A DNA stretch of 43,928 nucleotides from an uncultured Eubacteriales bacterium (GTDB taxonomy: Bacteria; Bacillota; Clostridia; Oscillospirales; Oscillospiraceae), in the NCBI GenBank assembly GCA_900546075.1, contig URBH01000010.1:1-43928 (forward strand), written 5' to 3'. The notes below the pieces were generated by a model. It saw only the letters and a program-made list of their open reading frames with translations. It searched no databases and had not been told where the DNA came from. The stretch's first letter is position 1; every line of letters starts with the position of its first letter. A program made the position numbers and the translations under genes. Shown here piece by piece: positions 25,444-33,346 of this stretch.

Positions 25444-26379
25444 TTATTGTTTCACCACCGGCATCTTCACGGAATCCAGGATAGCGGCGATAACCGTCTC
25501 CGGCCGTTCCTCCATCATTCTTGCCTTGGTGGTCAGCACCAGACGGTGGCAGCACACATCCGGGAATACGGCAGCCACATCCTCCGGGATGACAAAATCC
25601 CGGCCGTCTAAGTAAGCGTAGGCCTTCGCCATCCGGCACACTGCCAGCGCGCCCCGGGGGCTGACGCCCAGCTGCACCATGGGATGCTCCCGGCTGGCCT
25701 GGGTCAAGCGGGTGACGTATTCATAAACGATATCCTGAATTTCCGCCTTCGCCGCCTCCTGAATCAGCGCTTGCAGCTGCTCCCGGTCGATCACCGGCGC
25801 CACCCAGTTCAGGGGGTTTTCCGTGTGCCTGTCCCTTAAAATGCTGATCTGGCTTTCAAAATCGGGGTAGCCCATGCTGATCTTGATCATGAACCGATCC
25901 AGCTGGGATGGCGGCAGCAGCTGCGTTCCCGCGGAACCCACAGGGTTTTCGGTGGCCAGCACCACAAAGGGCTGGGGCAAATCATAGGTCTGACCGTCCA
26001 CCGTCACATGCAGCTCCTCCATGGCTTCCAGCAGCGCGGACTGGGTCTTGCTGGAGGTACGGTTGATCTCGTCGGCCAGGAGCAGATTGGTCATCACCGC
26101 GCCGGGCTTATAGACGAAGCTCCCGCTTTCCTTCTCGTAGACCGAGTAGCCGATGATATCCGAGGGGACGGTGTCGGAGGTGAACTGAACACGCTTCGTG
26201 TCCAGTCCCAGCACCTTGGCAAAGGTCATGGCGGTGGTGGTCTTGCCCACGCCGGGGACGTCCTCCATCAGCACATGGCCGCCTGCCAGGATCGCCATCA
26301 GGATTTTCTCGACAATTTCGTTTTTGCCCACAACCACCGTTTCGATCTGCTGTAGGATTTCAGGAATTTTCTCATTCAT
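25444..26379 (-). CDS. MoxR-family AAA+ ATPase
   Basis: Cytoplasmic AAA+ chaperone-like ATPase of 311 residues. Walker A is EDVPGVGKTT (about 41-50), Walker B is LLADEINRTSSKTQ, and sensor region ATENPVGSAGTQLLPPSQLDRF follows, all typical of MoxR. ATG 26379 is chosen after AGGGGGAATCACA; the open frame extends upstream into the previous gene. Works with the DUF58 protein encoded immediately downstream. Its presence in the middle of a secreted-protein operon suggests a role in folding or assembly. Confidence 0.92.
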   Translation of the reverse strand: MNEKIPEILQQIETVVVGKNEIVEKILMAILAGGHVLMEDVPGVGKTTTAMTFAKVLGLDTKRVQFTSDTVPSDIIGYSVYEKESGSFVYKPGAVMTNLLLADEINRTSSKTQSALLEAMEELHVTVDGQTYDLPQPFVVLATENPVGSAGTQLLPPSQLDRFMIKISMGYPDFESQISILRDRHTENPLNWVAPVIDREQLQALIQEAAKAEIQDIVYEYVTRLTQASREHPMVQLGVSPRGALAVCRMAKAYAYLDGRDFVIPEDVAAVFPDVCCHRLVLTTKARMMEERPETVIAAILDSVKMPVVKQ

Positions 26380-26396
26380 TGTGATTCCCCCTATTT

Positions 26397-29300
26397 TTAA
26401 TGCATTCTTGGGAAAAGCCAGTGCAAAAAGAGCATCTGTACGCTGTATGTGTCCTCTTCGCTTGTCCGATAGTCCTCCGCGCCGCAGGCATCGCAATAGC
26501 GGACTTCCTTCCCGTCTCCCGCGGGCGACCATTCGCCCCAGGTGTGGCCTGTAGCCGGGAGGGGTTCCCTGTAGGTGTCCCCGCAGTCGCAGGTGTGCTG
26601 GATGTAGCCGTCCTCCGTGCAGGTTGGCTCAACCCGTTGCGTCTCGTGGTAGGCGTGTTCATGCGGCACATGATTGGGGTCTTCTGCGCCACAATATTGG
26701 CAGATGCCGTCCACGTAGTTATGGTATTCGTCGAAGGTTCCGGGCTTCGTCATGTCATAGCCGCAGCTGTCACAGTGGTACACGATTTTCTGGCAGGTGG
26801 CTTCCTGAATCGTCAGGGCGCCGCCGCAGATTTCTTCGTGGAGCACATGGCAGATACGGCACTCATACTCGTCCCAGTCCTCACTATATGTGTACTCATG
26901 ATTTCCGCGGTCAAATTCCTCGCCGCAGGTCGAGCATTTCTGATAGTGCTCCAGCGCCGTGTGGTTCCAGCGATTGTCCAGCGTGTGCCCCTTCGCTTCG
27001 GCTTCTTCTTCCTTTTCCATGCCGCAGATGCTGCACTTGACGATTCTGACCCCCGGCTCGGTGCAGGTGGCGGTGTTGGTGCCTTCCACTTCCTTCCAGA
27101 AATGCTGCTCCGTCGCGCCGCACTCCGCGCAGACGTGGTTGTCCTCCGTGTCCCCGGCGGCGTATGTCCAGTTGTGGGGGAGCGGGTCGCCGATGGCCGC
27201 CTGACAATCCTCGCAGAGCAGAATATGGGTTCCGTCCTCCAAATCCTTGTAGGTCATATGCACATGGGGGCAGTTCTGAACCATGCCGCAGCAGCGGCAC
27301 ACGTAGCGGATGGAGCCATCCGGGTCTTCTGCGGTTTCCCATCGATGGTTAACATCAATTGTGCCGTTGCGCCCTTCGACACAGTATCCCACAACATTGC
27401 CGTAATTGTCGCTGCCGCCGCCGATGTCCCACCCGTAGGCCAGAGTGTAGCGCAGCGTCAGCACATCTCCGTCCCTCAGACGCACCGCAGACATGGACTG
27501 ACCCGGGTAATAGCTGCCGCCTATCGAGTACATCCACCCGGAGCCGCTGGTATAATCGAACTCGCCGAAGGTGCTGCCGGAGCCGGCGCTTTTGTTCAGT
27601 CCGTTGCGGTACAGGCAGCGCCACAAAACTGCAAGACCAGTCCCCGCGACGAACCGGGCGTCGATGGCATCCAGCACTTCCTCTTCCGTGCTTCCCGGCC
27701 AGACCGCATCTTCCAGTGCATCTGCGTGATAGTCGGTATTCAAACTCCGCAGATAGAAACCAGTGTCCAGCGTCCCGCCATAGTCGCCCCGCCAGTGAAG
27801 CGTCCCTTTTGTTGCCGCGCCGAAGGGTTCGCCGGTGTCCATTCCCATGATTGCCTTGGCAACCACGTAGGAAATCGGCTCGTCCGCCAGAACTTCATAA
27901 TGGATGGGGTCGGTAACGCCAAGTCCCAGCACCGTCATGTCCACGAGTATCGTAGCGTCTCCGATCTTCTGTCCGGGTTCGACACGGAAACCATTCAGCG
28001 TCAGCTCCGCTTTCCCCCAGTTGCCGTAAGCGTCCTCGGCGTAAACATAGAGGGCATGTTCCTTTTTGTCCCCCGTCTCCGGATTAGACGGAAACAGGCC
28101 GTACTCCCAGGCGTCCCCGGAGGAGGTAGGATCCGTGACCTCAATTCCGTCCAGCGTAACCTGAATAAATTCACTCGTCCCCTTTGCCGGAATGCTGACC
28201 GCATTTCCTGCCGCATCTCTTCCGTATGCGGATACCTTCAGATTGGTTATGACTTCGTTGGGAATTTCATCCTGATCCTTGAGGTTCAAAAGGATTTCTA
28301 TGCTGTTCGTTCCCTTGTGCTTGTAGGGAACGTTGATTTTGAAGGTATACTGATTTCCCGAATCGTCTTTTGCTTCGATCGTGAAATTATTCTGACCGGT
28401 TTTTCCGCCATTCAGGTAAAGCTGAACCGCGTCCGATGTCCCAAGGGTCAGGGTTTTATTTTTGTGTCCGGGCTGAGTGCATTTGACGGAAGTGATCTTA
28501 GCGCTGTCGGCATCGGAGCCGACAATGGACATTTCGTATGGCAGATTCCCCCCGGTCAGCTGGTCGTCATACACGGTATCCGCCGTTTTCGACTGCTTAT
28601 TCTGGCAGAAAACCTTTCTTTCGCTGCCGTCATCGAGGATATAGCGCATTTGCAGCGTTACATCATTTCCAAAATGCAGAATGACTTCAAAGTGAGCCGT
28701 ATGCCCGTTTGCAAGGGCGGAAACCGAAATCCGATAGGTATTGGAGGTTTCCCCCTCCGGCATCTTCACCTCCAGCCGACCCTGTCTATCCCGCCAATTT
28801 AGCTTGCCGCTCCCGGAGGCCGCATCGGAGGTATAGCTGGCGCTCATAATTCTCGCGCCGGCGCTCTCGGCGTCCGCGCCGACCAATTTCATCTCGTAGC
28901 CTATCCAGCTCCCCGCCAGCTGATTGTTCTTGATTTTATCCGCAACGCTGCCGCCCGGCAGGCAGAGCAGTGTGCCTTTGTGGTTTCCGGTTCCCTGCCA
29001 TGTAAAGGAAAGCTGTACATCCGGGAGCTTCTGATACGTAATTTTATACCGGAAAAACACGTCCCGCTCCGGGGTTCTGACTGTGAAGGAAACCTCGTAG
29101 ACCTCCTTGTCCGTTCCCGCCGCCGGTGCCATGGGCAGCGACCCCCTCGGCCAGGTCAGCTCCTTCGCCGTTTGGGTGGATTCGGCGACGGAAACGCCGC
29201 CCACGATCTTTGCGTCCTGCGCCTGTGTTCCGGTCAGGTTTACGCGAAACCGGAACAAGTCCTCGTTCAGCTCATAGCTGCTTACGGAAAACGCCTGCGT

Positions 29301-29696
29301 GTTGCCCGCGGCACAGGCAATGCCCTTTGCGTTCCAGGTCAAGACCAGCGACAGCTCCGAGGGAGAAACTTCCCCGCCGTCGGCGCCCTGATTTCCATTC
29401 TCCTGACCGTCGTCTCCGTCGTCCGGGGCAGAATCAGGCCGGTTCTCTTCCGGACGGGGTTCCGTGGGTCCTGACTGCCCGCCGTCGGGAACCGAAACGG
29501 TATTCAGCTGCTGCCCGTTTTCCCCCAGCTTCAGAGCCGTGATTTCCCGGACGCTCTCCCCTTGCAGGGGGTCGTCCGGTTGGGCTTCCTTCAGCCCCGT
29601 TCCCGGAAGCCACAGTCCCAGCAGAATCGCGGCGATCAGCAAAGCGCACAGTCCGCCCCGCAGATATTTGCTTTGAATAAACGAATTCCAATCCAT
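26397..29696 (-). CDS. Membrane-anchored DUF4430 protein with CxxC-rich tail
   Basis: A 1099-residue protein with an N-terminal signal anchor (about 12-32), an acidic Gly/Asp/Glu-rich linker, several beta-sandwich repeats (about 110-570) and a DUF4430 domain (about 578-760; SGSGWMYSIGGSYYPG and LRDGDVLTLRYTLAYGWD). A Cys-rich tail follows (about 795-1075) with at least eight CxxC pairs, such as CEDC, CAEC, CSIC, CSTC, CRIC, CDSC, CQYC and CDAC. The tail looks like a string of small zinc-ribbon or disulfide knuckles and is unusual for an extracellular protein. No dockerin is seen. ATG 29696 (MDWNSF) is preferred; a start at 29732 is possible. Function is unknown; corrinoid contact through DUF4430 is plausible. 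Confidence 0.8.
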   Translation of the reverse strand: MDWNSFIQSKYLRGGLCALLIAAILLGLWLPGTGLKEAQPDDPLQGESVREITALKLGENGQQLNTVSVPDGGQSGPTEPRPEENRPDSAPDDGDDGQENGNQGADGGEVSPSELSLVLTWNAKGIACAAGNTQAFSVSSYELNEDLFRFRVNLTGTQAQDAKIVGGVSVAESTQTAKELTWPRGSLPMAPAAGTDKEVYEVSFTVRTPERDVFFRYKITYQKLPDVQLSFTWQGTGNHKGTLLCLPGGSVADKIKNNQLAGSWIGYEMKLVGADAESAGARIMSASYTSDAASGSGKLNWRDRQGRLEVKMPEGETSNTYRISVSALANGHTAHFEVILHFGNDVTLQMRYILDDGSERKVFCQNKQSKTADTVYDDQLTGGNLPYEMSIVGSDADSAKITSVKCTQPGHKNKTLTLGTSDAVQLYLNGGKTGQNNFTIEAKDDSGNQYTFKINVPYKHKGTNSIEILLNLKDQDEIPNEVITNLKVSAYGRDAAGNAVSIPAKGTSEFIQVTLDGIEVTDPTSSGDAWEYGLFPSNPETGDKKEHALYVYAEDAYGNWGKAELTLNGFRVEPGQKIGDATILVDMTVLGLGVTDPIHYEVLADEPISYVVAKAIMGMDTGEPFGAATKGTLHWRGDYGGTLDTGFYLRSLNTDYHADALEDAVWPGSTEEEVLDAIDARFVAGTGLAVLWRCLYRNGLNKSAGSGSTFGEFDYTSGSGWMYSIGGSYYPGQSMSAVRLRDGDVLTLRYTLAYGWDIGGGSDNYGNVVGYCVEGRNGTIDVNHRWETAEDPDGSIRYVCRCCGMVQNCPHVHMTYKDLEDGTHILLCEDCQAAIGDPLPHNWTYAAGDTEDNHVCAECGATEQHFWKEVEGTNTATCTEPGVRIVKCSICGMEKEEEAEAKGHTLDNRWNHTALEHYQKCSTCGEEFDRGNHEYTYSEDWDEYECRICHVLHEEICGGALTIQEATCQKIVYHCDSCGYDMTKPGTFDEYHNYVDGICQYCGAEDPNHVPHEHAYHETQRVEPTCTEDGYIQHTCDCGDTYREPLPATGHTWGEWSPAGDGKEVRYCDACGAEDYRTSEEDTYSVQMLFLHWLFPRMH

Positions 29697-29761
29697 ACTG
29701 CCGTTCCCTTTGCCATCGGAATTTGCCCGCATTCAAGCACATCCGTATGAATGCACGCATA

Positions 29762-29786
29762 CCCCACCCGGAAAATCCGGGTGGGG
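29762..29786 (-). other. Intercistronic GC hairpin
   Basis: Perfect 11-bp stem (29762-29772 with 29776-29786) in the 100-base gap between the membrane-anchored cohesin gene and the CxxC-rich DUF4430 gene. No T-run follows on the minus strand, so it looks more like an mRNA processing or stability structure than a terminator. Confidence 0.6.
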
Positions 29787-29796
29787 GCGCATGATC

Positions 29797-30846
29797 TTAC
29801 AGCCACTTTGCGTAGAGTGTCATACTGTCTTCAACCTTGTCGTTGTCAAAATCCCAGCGCTTGGTGCAGCTCTCGTCTGCAAACCATCCGGCAAAGGCTC
29901 TGCCCGGCCGCATCGGCTGCTCGGGGCGCGTCACCAGATTGCCCTTCTTCACCTTCTGATCCTTCACCTTGCTGTCACAGCCGGTCTCGAAGTGAACCGT
30001 CTTTCTGCCCAGCAGCAGAAGCAGCAGGAGCAGAAGCAGCAGACCGGGCAAGCCCAGACCCAGCAGCCACCACAGGCCGCTGCCGGTACCGTCGCCGTCC
30101 GTCTCAGGCGCGTCGCCCTTCTCCCATTTTGCGTACAGGGTCATATTGCCCTGTACGGTATCGGCGTCAAAATCCCAGGGATTTTGCAGGTCAATGTCCG
30201 AATACCAGCCCACCAGGTGGTAGCCCTCCCGGGTGGGATTGTCCGGCCGCTCCACGGTCTCGCCGTACCGGACGGTCTGACCGGGAACCGCCGTGCCGCC
30301 GTTCGGCTCGAAGGTGACCGTGCAGTCGGTGGAAATGATGACGGTCACGTCCTGACAGGAGGCCTTATATTCCCCGGTTCCGTCTTTGGTAGAGACCAGA
30401 TAGTCCTGATTCGTGATCTTGGACACGCCGGACGTGGCGATCACCTTCAGCTTGAAGGAGCCAACCAGGCGCTTGGCTTCCCACGTTTCGCCGCCGGACA
30501 GGGACACGAAGTTCATGTAAAATTCCCGGTAATTGTCCCGCAGGCCGATATCCGTGGTGGAAATTCCGTTGCTCAGCAGGGCGCTGCCCTCCACCAGCTG
30601 GAAGAAATTGCTGTCGTAGCGGATTTCGTTCTGCATACCGTACATGGTGTAGGCGTCCGCGCTGTCGGTTCTGTTCAGGTTAAAATCCACCTGAATGATA
30701 TCCCCGGGCTGAACCTCCTTCTTGTCACTGCCGTCCACGGACAGCTGGAAGAAAAAGTCCCGGGAGTTGTCCGCCGCCAGAGCCGCGGGAACACAAGTCA
30801 GGAAAAGCATCACGGTGAGTAAACAAGCCAGCACTCTTTTCATCAT
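29797..30846 (-). CDS. Membrane-anchored cohesin-like protein (candidate anchor of the complex)
   Basis: A 349-residue protein with signal peptide (1-24), a cohesin-like beta-sandwich (about 27-165; VQPGDIIQVDFNLNR, EIRYDSNFFQLVEG), a Listeria-Bacteroides/InlB-type repeat (about 175-242; TVTFEPNGGT to MTLYAKWE), one strongly hydrophobic helix (about 256-279) and a second InlB-type repeat (about 282-349) at the very end. The cohesin would face outside and could hold dockerins of neighbouring proteins at the membrane. The second repeat lies after the helix, so by simple topology it is cytoplasmic, which is odd for this repeat type. The start at 30846 follows AAAGGAG. No dockerin is present. Confidence 0.82.
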   Translation of the reverse strand: MMKRVLACLLTVMLFLTCVPAALAADNSRDFFFQLSVDGSDKKEVQPGDIIQVDFNLNRTDSADAYTMYGMQNEIRYDSNFFQLVEGSALLSNGISTTDIGLRDNYREFYMNFVSLSGGETWEAKRLVGSFKLKVIATSGVSKITNQDYLVSTKDGTGEYKASCQDVTVIISTDCTVTFEPNGGTAVPGQTVRYGETVERPDNPTREGYHLVGWYSDIDLQNPWDFDADTVQGNMTLYAKWEKGDAPETDGDGTGSGLWWLLGLGLPGLLLLLLLLLLLGRKTVHFETGCDSKVKDQKVKKGNLVTRPEQPMRPGRAFAGWFADESCTKRWDFDNDKVEDSMTLYAKWL

Positions 30847-30875
30847 ATTCTGCTCCTTTTCTGTAGGGTTGGTCG

Positions 30876-31565
30876 TCACCGACCGTTCATTACAATTGCG
30901 TAAATCGCCATCACATCGGCCACGTTGATTCTGCCGTCCTGATTGACATCCACCCGGCTATAATCGTCTGCCGAGAAAGACTTTCCGTTCATGATCGCGC
31001 TGAACAGTCCCATGACGTCAGCCACGTTTACCTTTCCGTTTCGGTCGTAATCGCCCACCAGCGCCGTCGATACGGTTCCGCTCACGGTCGTAACGGGGAT
31101 GGCGTCAAACACGGACAGCAGCCGTTTGTTGCTGCGCATATACTGCACTACCGGCTGTACCGCCGCAGTGCCGGAAAAGTCCTCACTGACCTGGAACGTG
31201 GCCGTAAACAAGATTCCGTCCTCCGTCACGGCCTCTTCCAAAGCCGCCGTCACATAGCCATAGGTTTTCTCATCCGCGCCTGCCCACTGGGTATTCCCGG
31301 CGGCCACAGCGCCGCAGAGGTAGGGTGTTTCTCCCGCCTCCGTCTGGATGCTCAGCAGCTCCAGCTGCTCCCGGTCGTAATCCAGGGCAATGCCGAAATT
31401 GGTAAAGCCCCGGTTCCCGGTGATCCTGACGGGTACGGTCACGGTCTTCCCCGCCGTCACGGAATCGGCGGACACGGTGCATTCCGCGATCTCCGCCGCC
31501 ATCGCCGTCACAGCCAGCACGAATATCAGCGCGACAGCCAAAACAATGCTGATGATCTTCTTCAT
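30876..31565 (-). CDS. Secreted cohesin plus dockerin protein (small)
   Basis: A 229-residue secreted protein: signal peptide (1-23, AMAAE), a cohesin-like domain (about 25-165; TVSADSVTAGKTVTVPVRI and FGIALDYDREQLELLSI) and a C-terminal dockerin (about 170-229). Both calcium loops of the dockerin are complete: DYDRNGKVNVAD and DVNQDGRINVAD. With one of each module it can link two partners, acting as an adaptor or chain extender. A good ribosome site (AAGGAGCG) precedes the ATG. The gene lies 12 bases after the previous one. Confidence 0.88.
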   Translation of the reverse strand: MKKIISIVLAVALIFVLAVTAMAAEIAECTVSADSVTAGKTVTVPVRITGNRGFTNFGIALDYDREQLELLSIQTEAGETPYLCGAVAAGNTQWAGADEKTYGYVTAALEEAVTEDGILFTATFQVSEDFSGTAAVQPVVQYMRSNKRLLSVFDAIPVTTVSGTVSTALVGDYDRNGKVNVADVMGLFSAIMNGKSFSADDYSRVDVNQDGRINVADVMAIYAIVMNGR

Positions 31566-31577
31566 ATGTCACGCTCC

Positions 31578-33212
31578 TTACTTTTCCCGGAGAATGCGGT
31601 TAACAATCCACACCGAATCCTTGATGTCCACCTTCCGGTCACCATTGACGTCGCCGTTCAGGAATTTGTGCATCATCAGGCTTACCAGCGTGTATCTCGC
31701 GTTGTACACGTCGTGGGCAAGATGCACGTCGTCCACATCAATACGCCCGCTGAGATCCACGTTGCCGGAGTAATCGACGGTGGCAGCGGCCTTTCCCTCT
31801 CCGATGGTGATACTGTTCCGGGCAGTCTCCACGATCTCTTTTTCGTCGGCGGAGGAGATCACCAGCCAGGCATAGGCGTTGTAGGCCTTTGACCAGTACA
31901 TGTTCTGTCCGTCGTACATGGGGACATGCCCGTCCTCCACATTGCCGGTGTAAATCACAAGGTACATGCTCTGATTGTCCAGCGTGACGTATGTGCTGAC
32001 CTCCACCGGAGCGCCCTTTGTGACGGTGACGGTGATATCTCCCGTGACCGCGCTGCCGGGAATGCGGTAAATGTCCTTTTTGCTGTCGTAAGTGCATTTG
32101 ACGGTAACGCCGTTGACACTGGCGGATACGTCATAAGGGGTACCGTCCTTGCGGCTTACGCGGAATGTGTACTCCGCGCCCCGGCGGGTGCTTGTCTTTC
32201 CCGATGCGTCTCCCGCGCCGGAGCCGATGAAGCTCACCGACACATATTTGGCAGAGCTTCCGCCGCTACTGCCGCCGCTTCCGGAGTTGATCTTGTTTTT
32301 CAGGGCGGTGATGACGATATCGCCCGTAATGTCCGCGCCCGGGATTACATAGCCGCCATTCTCCGCCTTGTAGCCGGTGTAGCTTTTCCCGCCGATGGTC
32401 ATGCGCAGAACGTAGCTGTATCCGGCCTTCCTCCCCAGCTTGAAATGGTAGGGCGTGTTGTAGGTCGCGGAATTTTCGCCGGACAGGTCTTCCCCCTTGA
32501 ATGTTACCTTATAGCTCTTGGGGGTTCTGTTTGCCTTGACCGTGATATTTCCGGTGATTTTGTCGCCGGGGATGGTGTAGGTGCCGTCGCCGTTGTCCTT
32601 CACCGTGACGTCCTTGCCGCCTACTTTCGCCGAGGGCTTGTAGTCATAGTGAAGCGGGTCTGTCGCCCGGAAGGTGTAATCCTCTCCTGCCGCCGCGCTC
32701 AGGCTGTCGGCGGTCAGACCATCCTCCAGCGTCACGGTGTACCCCGGCTGGATGGTAAACTTAGTGGTTCTTCTGTTGATCTTGGCCGCAGGCGCGTCCT
32801 TGGTCGGGGCGTTCGCGCCGGCGTCGATTTTCGCCGAGGAAATCCTGACCTCCGCCGTCCCCGCCGCTTTTGTCCGGAAAGTCAGCGTTACCGCCGCCGT
32901 GGAAGCGGACTTATCCGCGCCGTAGCCGATGACACGGATGCTTCCGCTCTTTTCGGTTACCGAAGCCCCTTTATCCGCCGCCTGACCGGACACATAGGTC
33001 AGCCGCGCGGTGTCATAGGTCAGTGCCAGATCGTAGGCATTGTACTTTCCCCCGGAGACGGACACGCTCATGCTGACGGTCTTCCCAACATCCGTAGTCT
33101 GATCCGGCGAAGCGGCGACCGAATAGCGCGTTTCCGCGGCATAAACTCCCATGGGCAGGGCGGACAAAAGCATTACAAAAGCAATCAGACCAGATAAAAC
33201 TCTCTTTTTCAT
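31578..33212 (-). CDS. Secreted cohesin, beta-repeat and dockerin protein
   Basis: A 544-residue secreted protein: signal peptide (1-25), one cohesin-like domain (about 27-155; DVGKTVSMSVSVSGGKYNAYDLALTYD), several beta-repeats with the recurrent pattern ..YTIPG..ITGDI.V (about 160-430), a module ending YNAYAWLVISSAD, and a C-terminal dockerin (about 470-544; DLSGRIDVDDVHLAHD and DVNGDRKVDIKDS). It is a shorter paralogue of the next upstream gene (33347-35377), probably by tandem duplication. It can act as a scaffold that carries one cohesin and docks through its own dockerin. Confidence 0.85.
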   Translation of the reverse strand: MKKRVLSGLIAFVMLLSALPMGVYAAETRYSVAASPDQTTDVGKTVSMSVSVSGGKYNAYDLALTYDTARLTYVSGQAADKGASVTEKSGSIRVIGYGADKSASTAAVTLTFRTKAAGTAEVRISSAKIDAGANAPTKDAPAAKINRRTTKFTIQPGYTVTLEDGLTADSLSAAAGEDYTFRATDPLHYDYKPSAKVGGKDVTVKDNGDGTYTIPGDKITGNITVKANRTPKSYKVTFKGEDLSGENSATYNTPYHFKLGRKAGYSYVLRMTIGGKSYTGYKAENGGYVIPGADITGDIVITALKNKINSGSGGSSGGSSAKYVSVSFIGSGAGDASGKTSTRRGAEYTFRVSRKDGTPYDVSASVNGVTVKCTYDSKKDIYRIPGSAVTGDITVTVTKGAPVEVSTYVTLDNQSMYLVIYTGNVEDGHVPMYDGQNMYWSKAYNAYAWLVISSADEKEIVETARNSITIGEGKAAATVDYSGNVDLSGRIDVDDVHLAHDVYNARYTLVSLMMHKFLNGDVNGDRKVDIKDSVWIVNRILREK

Positions 33213-33246
33213 AAAATCACATCCTACGGCAAAGGTGTCGGAAATT

Positions 33247-33331
33247 CACAGCTGTCCCCACTTTCCATAGGGACACCTGTGACCCTCCGAATTCTGCGGT
33301 CTGGCCTCCCCCGCCGTGAAGCGGGGGAGGC
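33247..33331 (-). other. Two intercistronic hairpins
   Basis: The 134-base gap between two scaffold genes holds an imperfect hairpin (33247-33281, cacag.tgtccc with gggaca.ctgtg) and a perfect 11-bp GC hairpin (33304-33314 with 33321-33331). No T-run follows either on the minus strand. They may set transcript processing or partial attenuation. Confidence 0.6.
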
Positions 33332-33346
33332 GTTTGGTTTGGGGAA

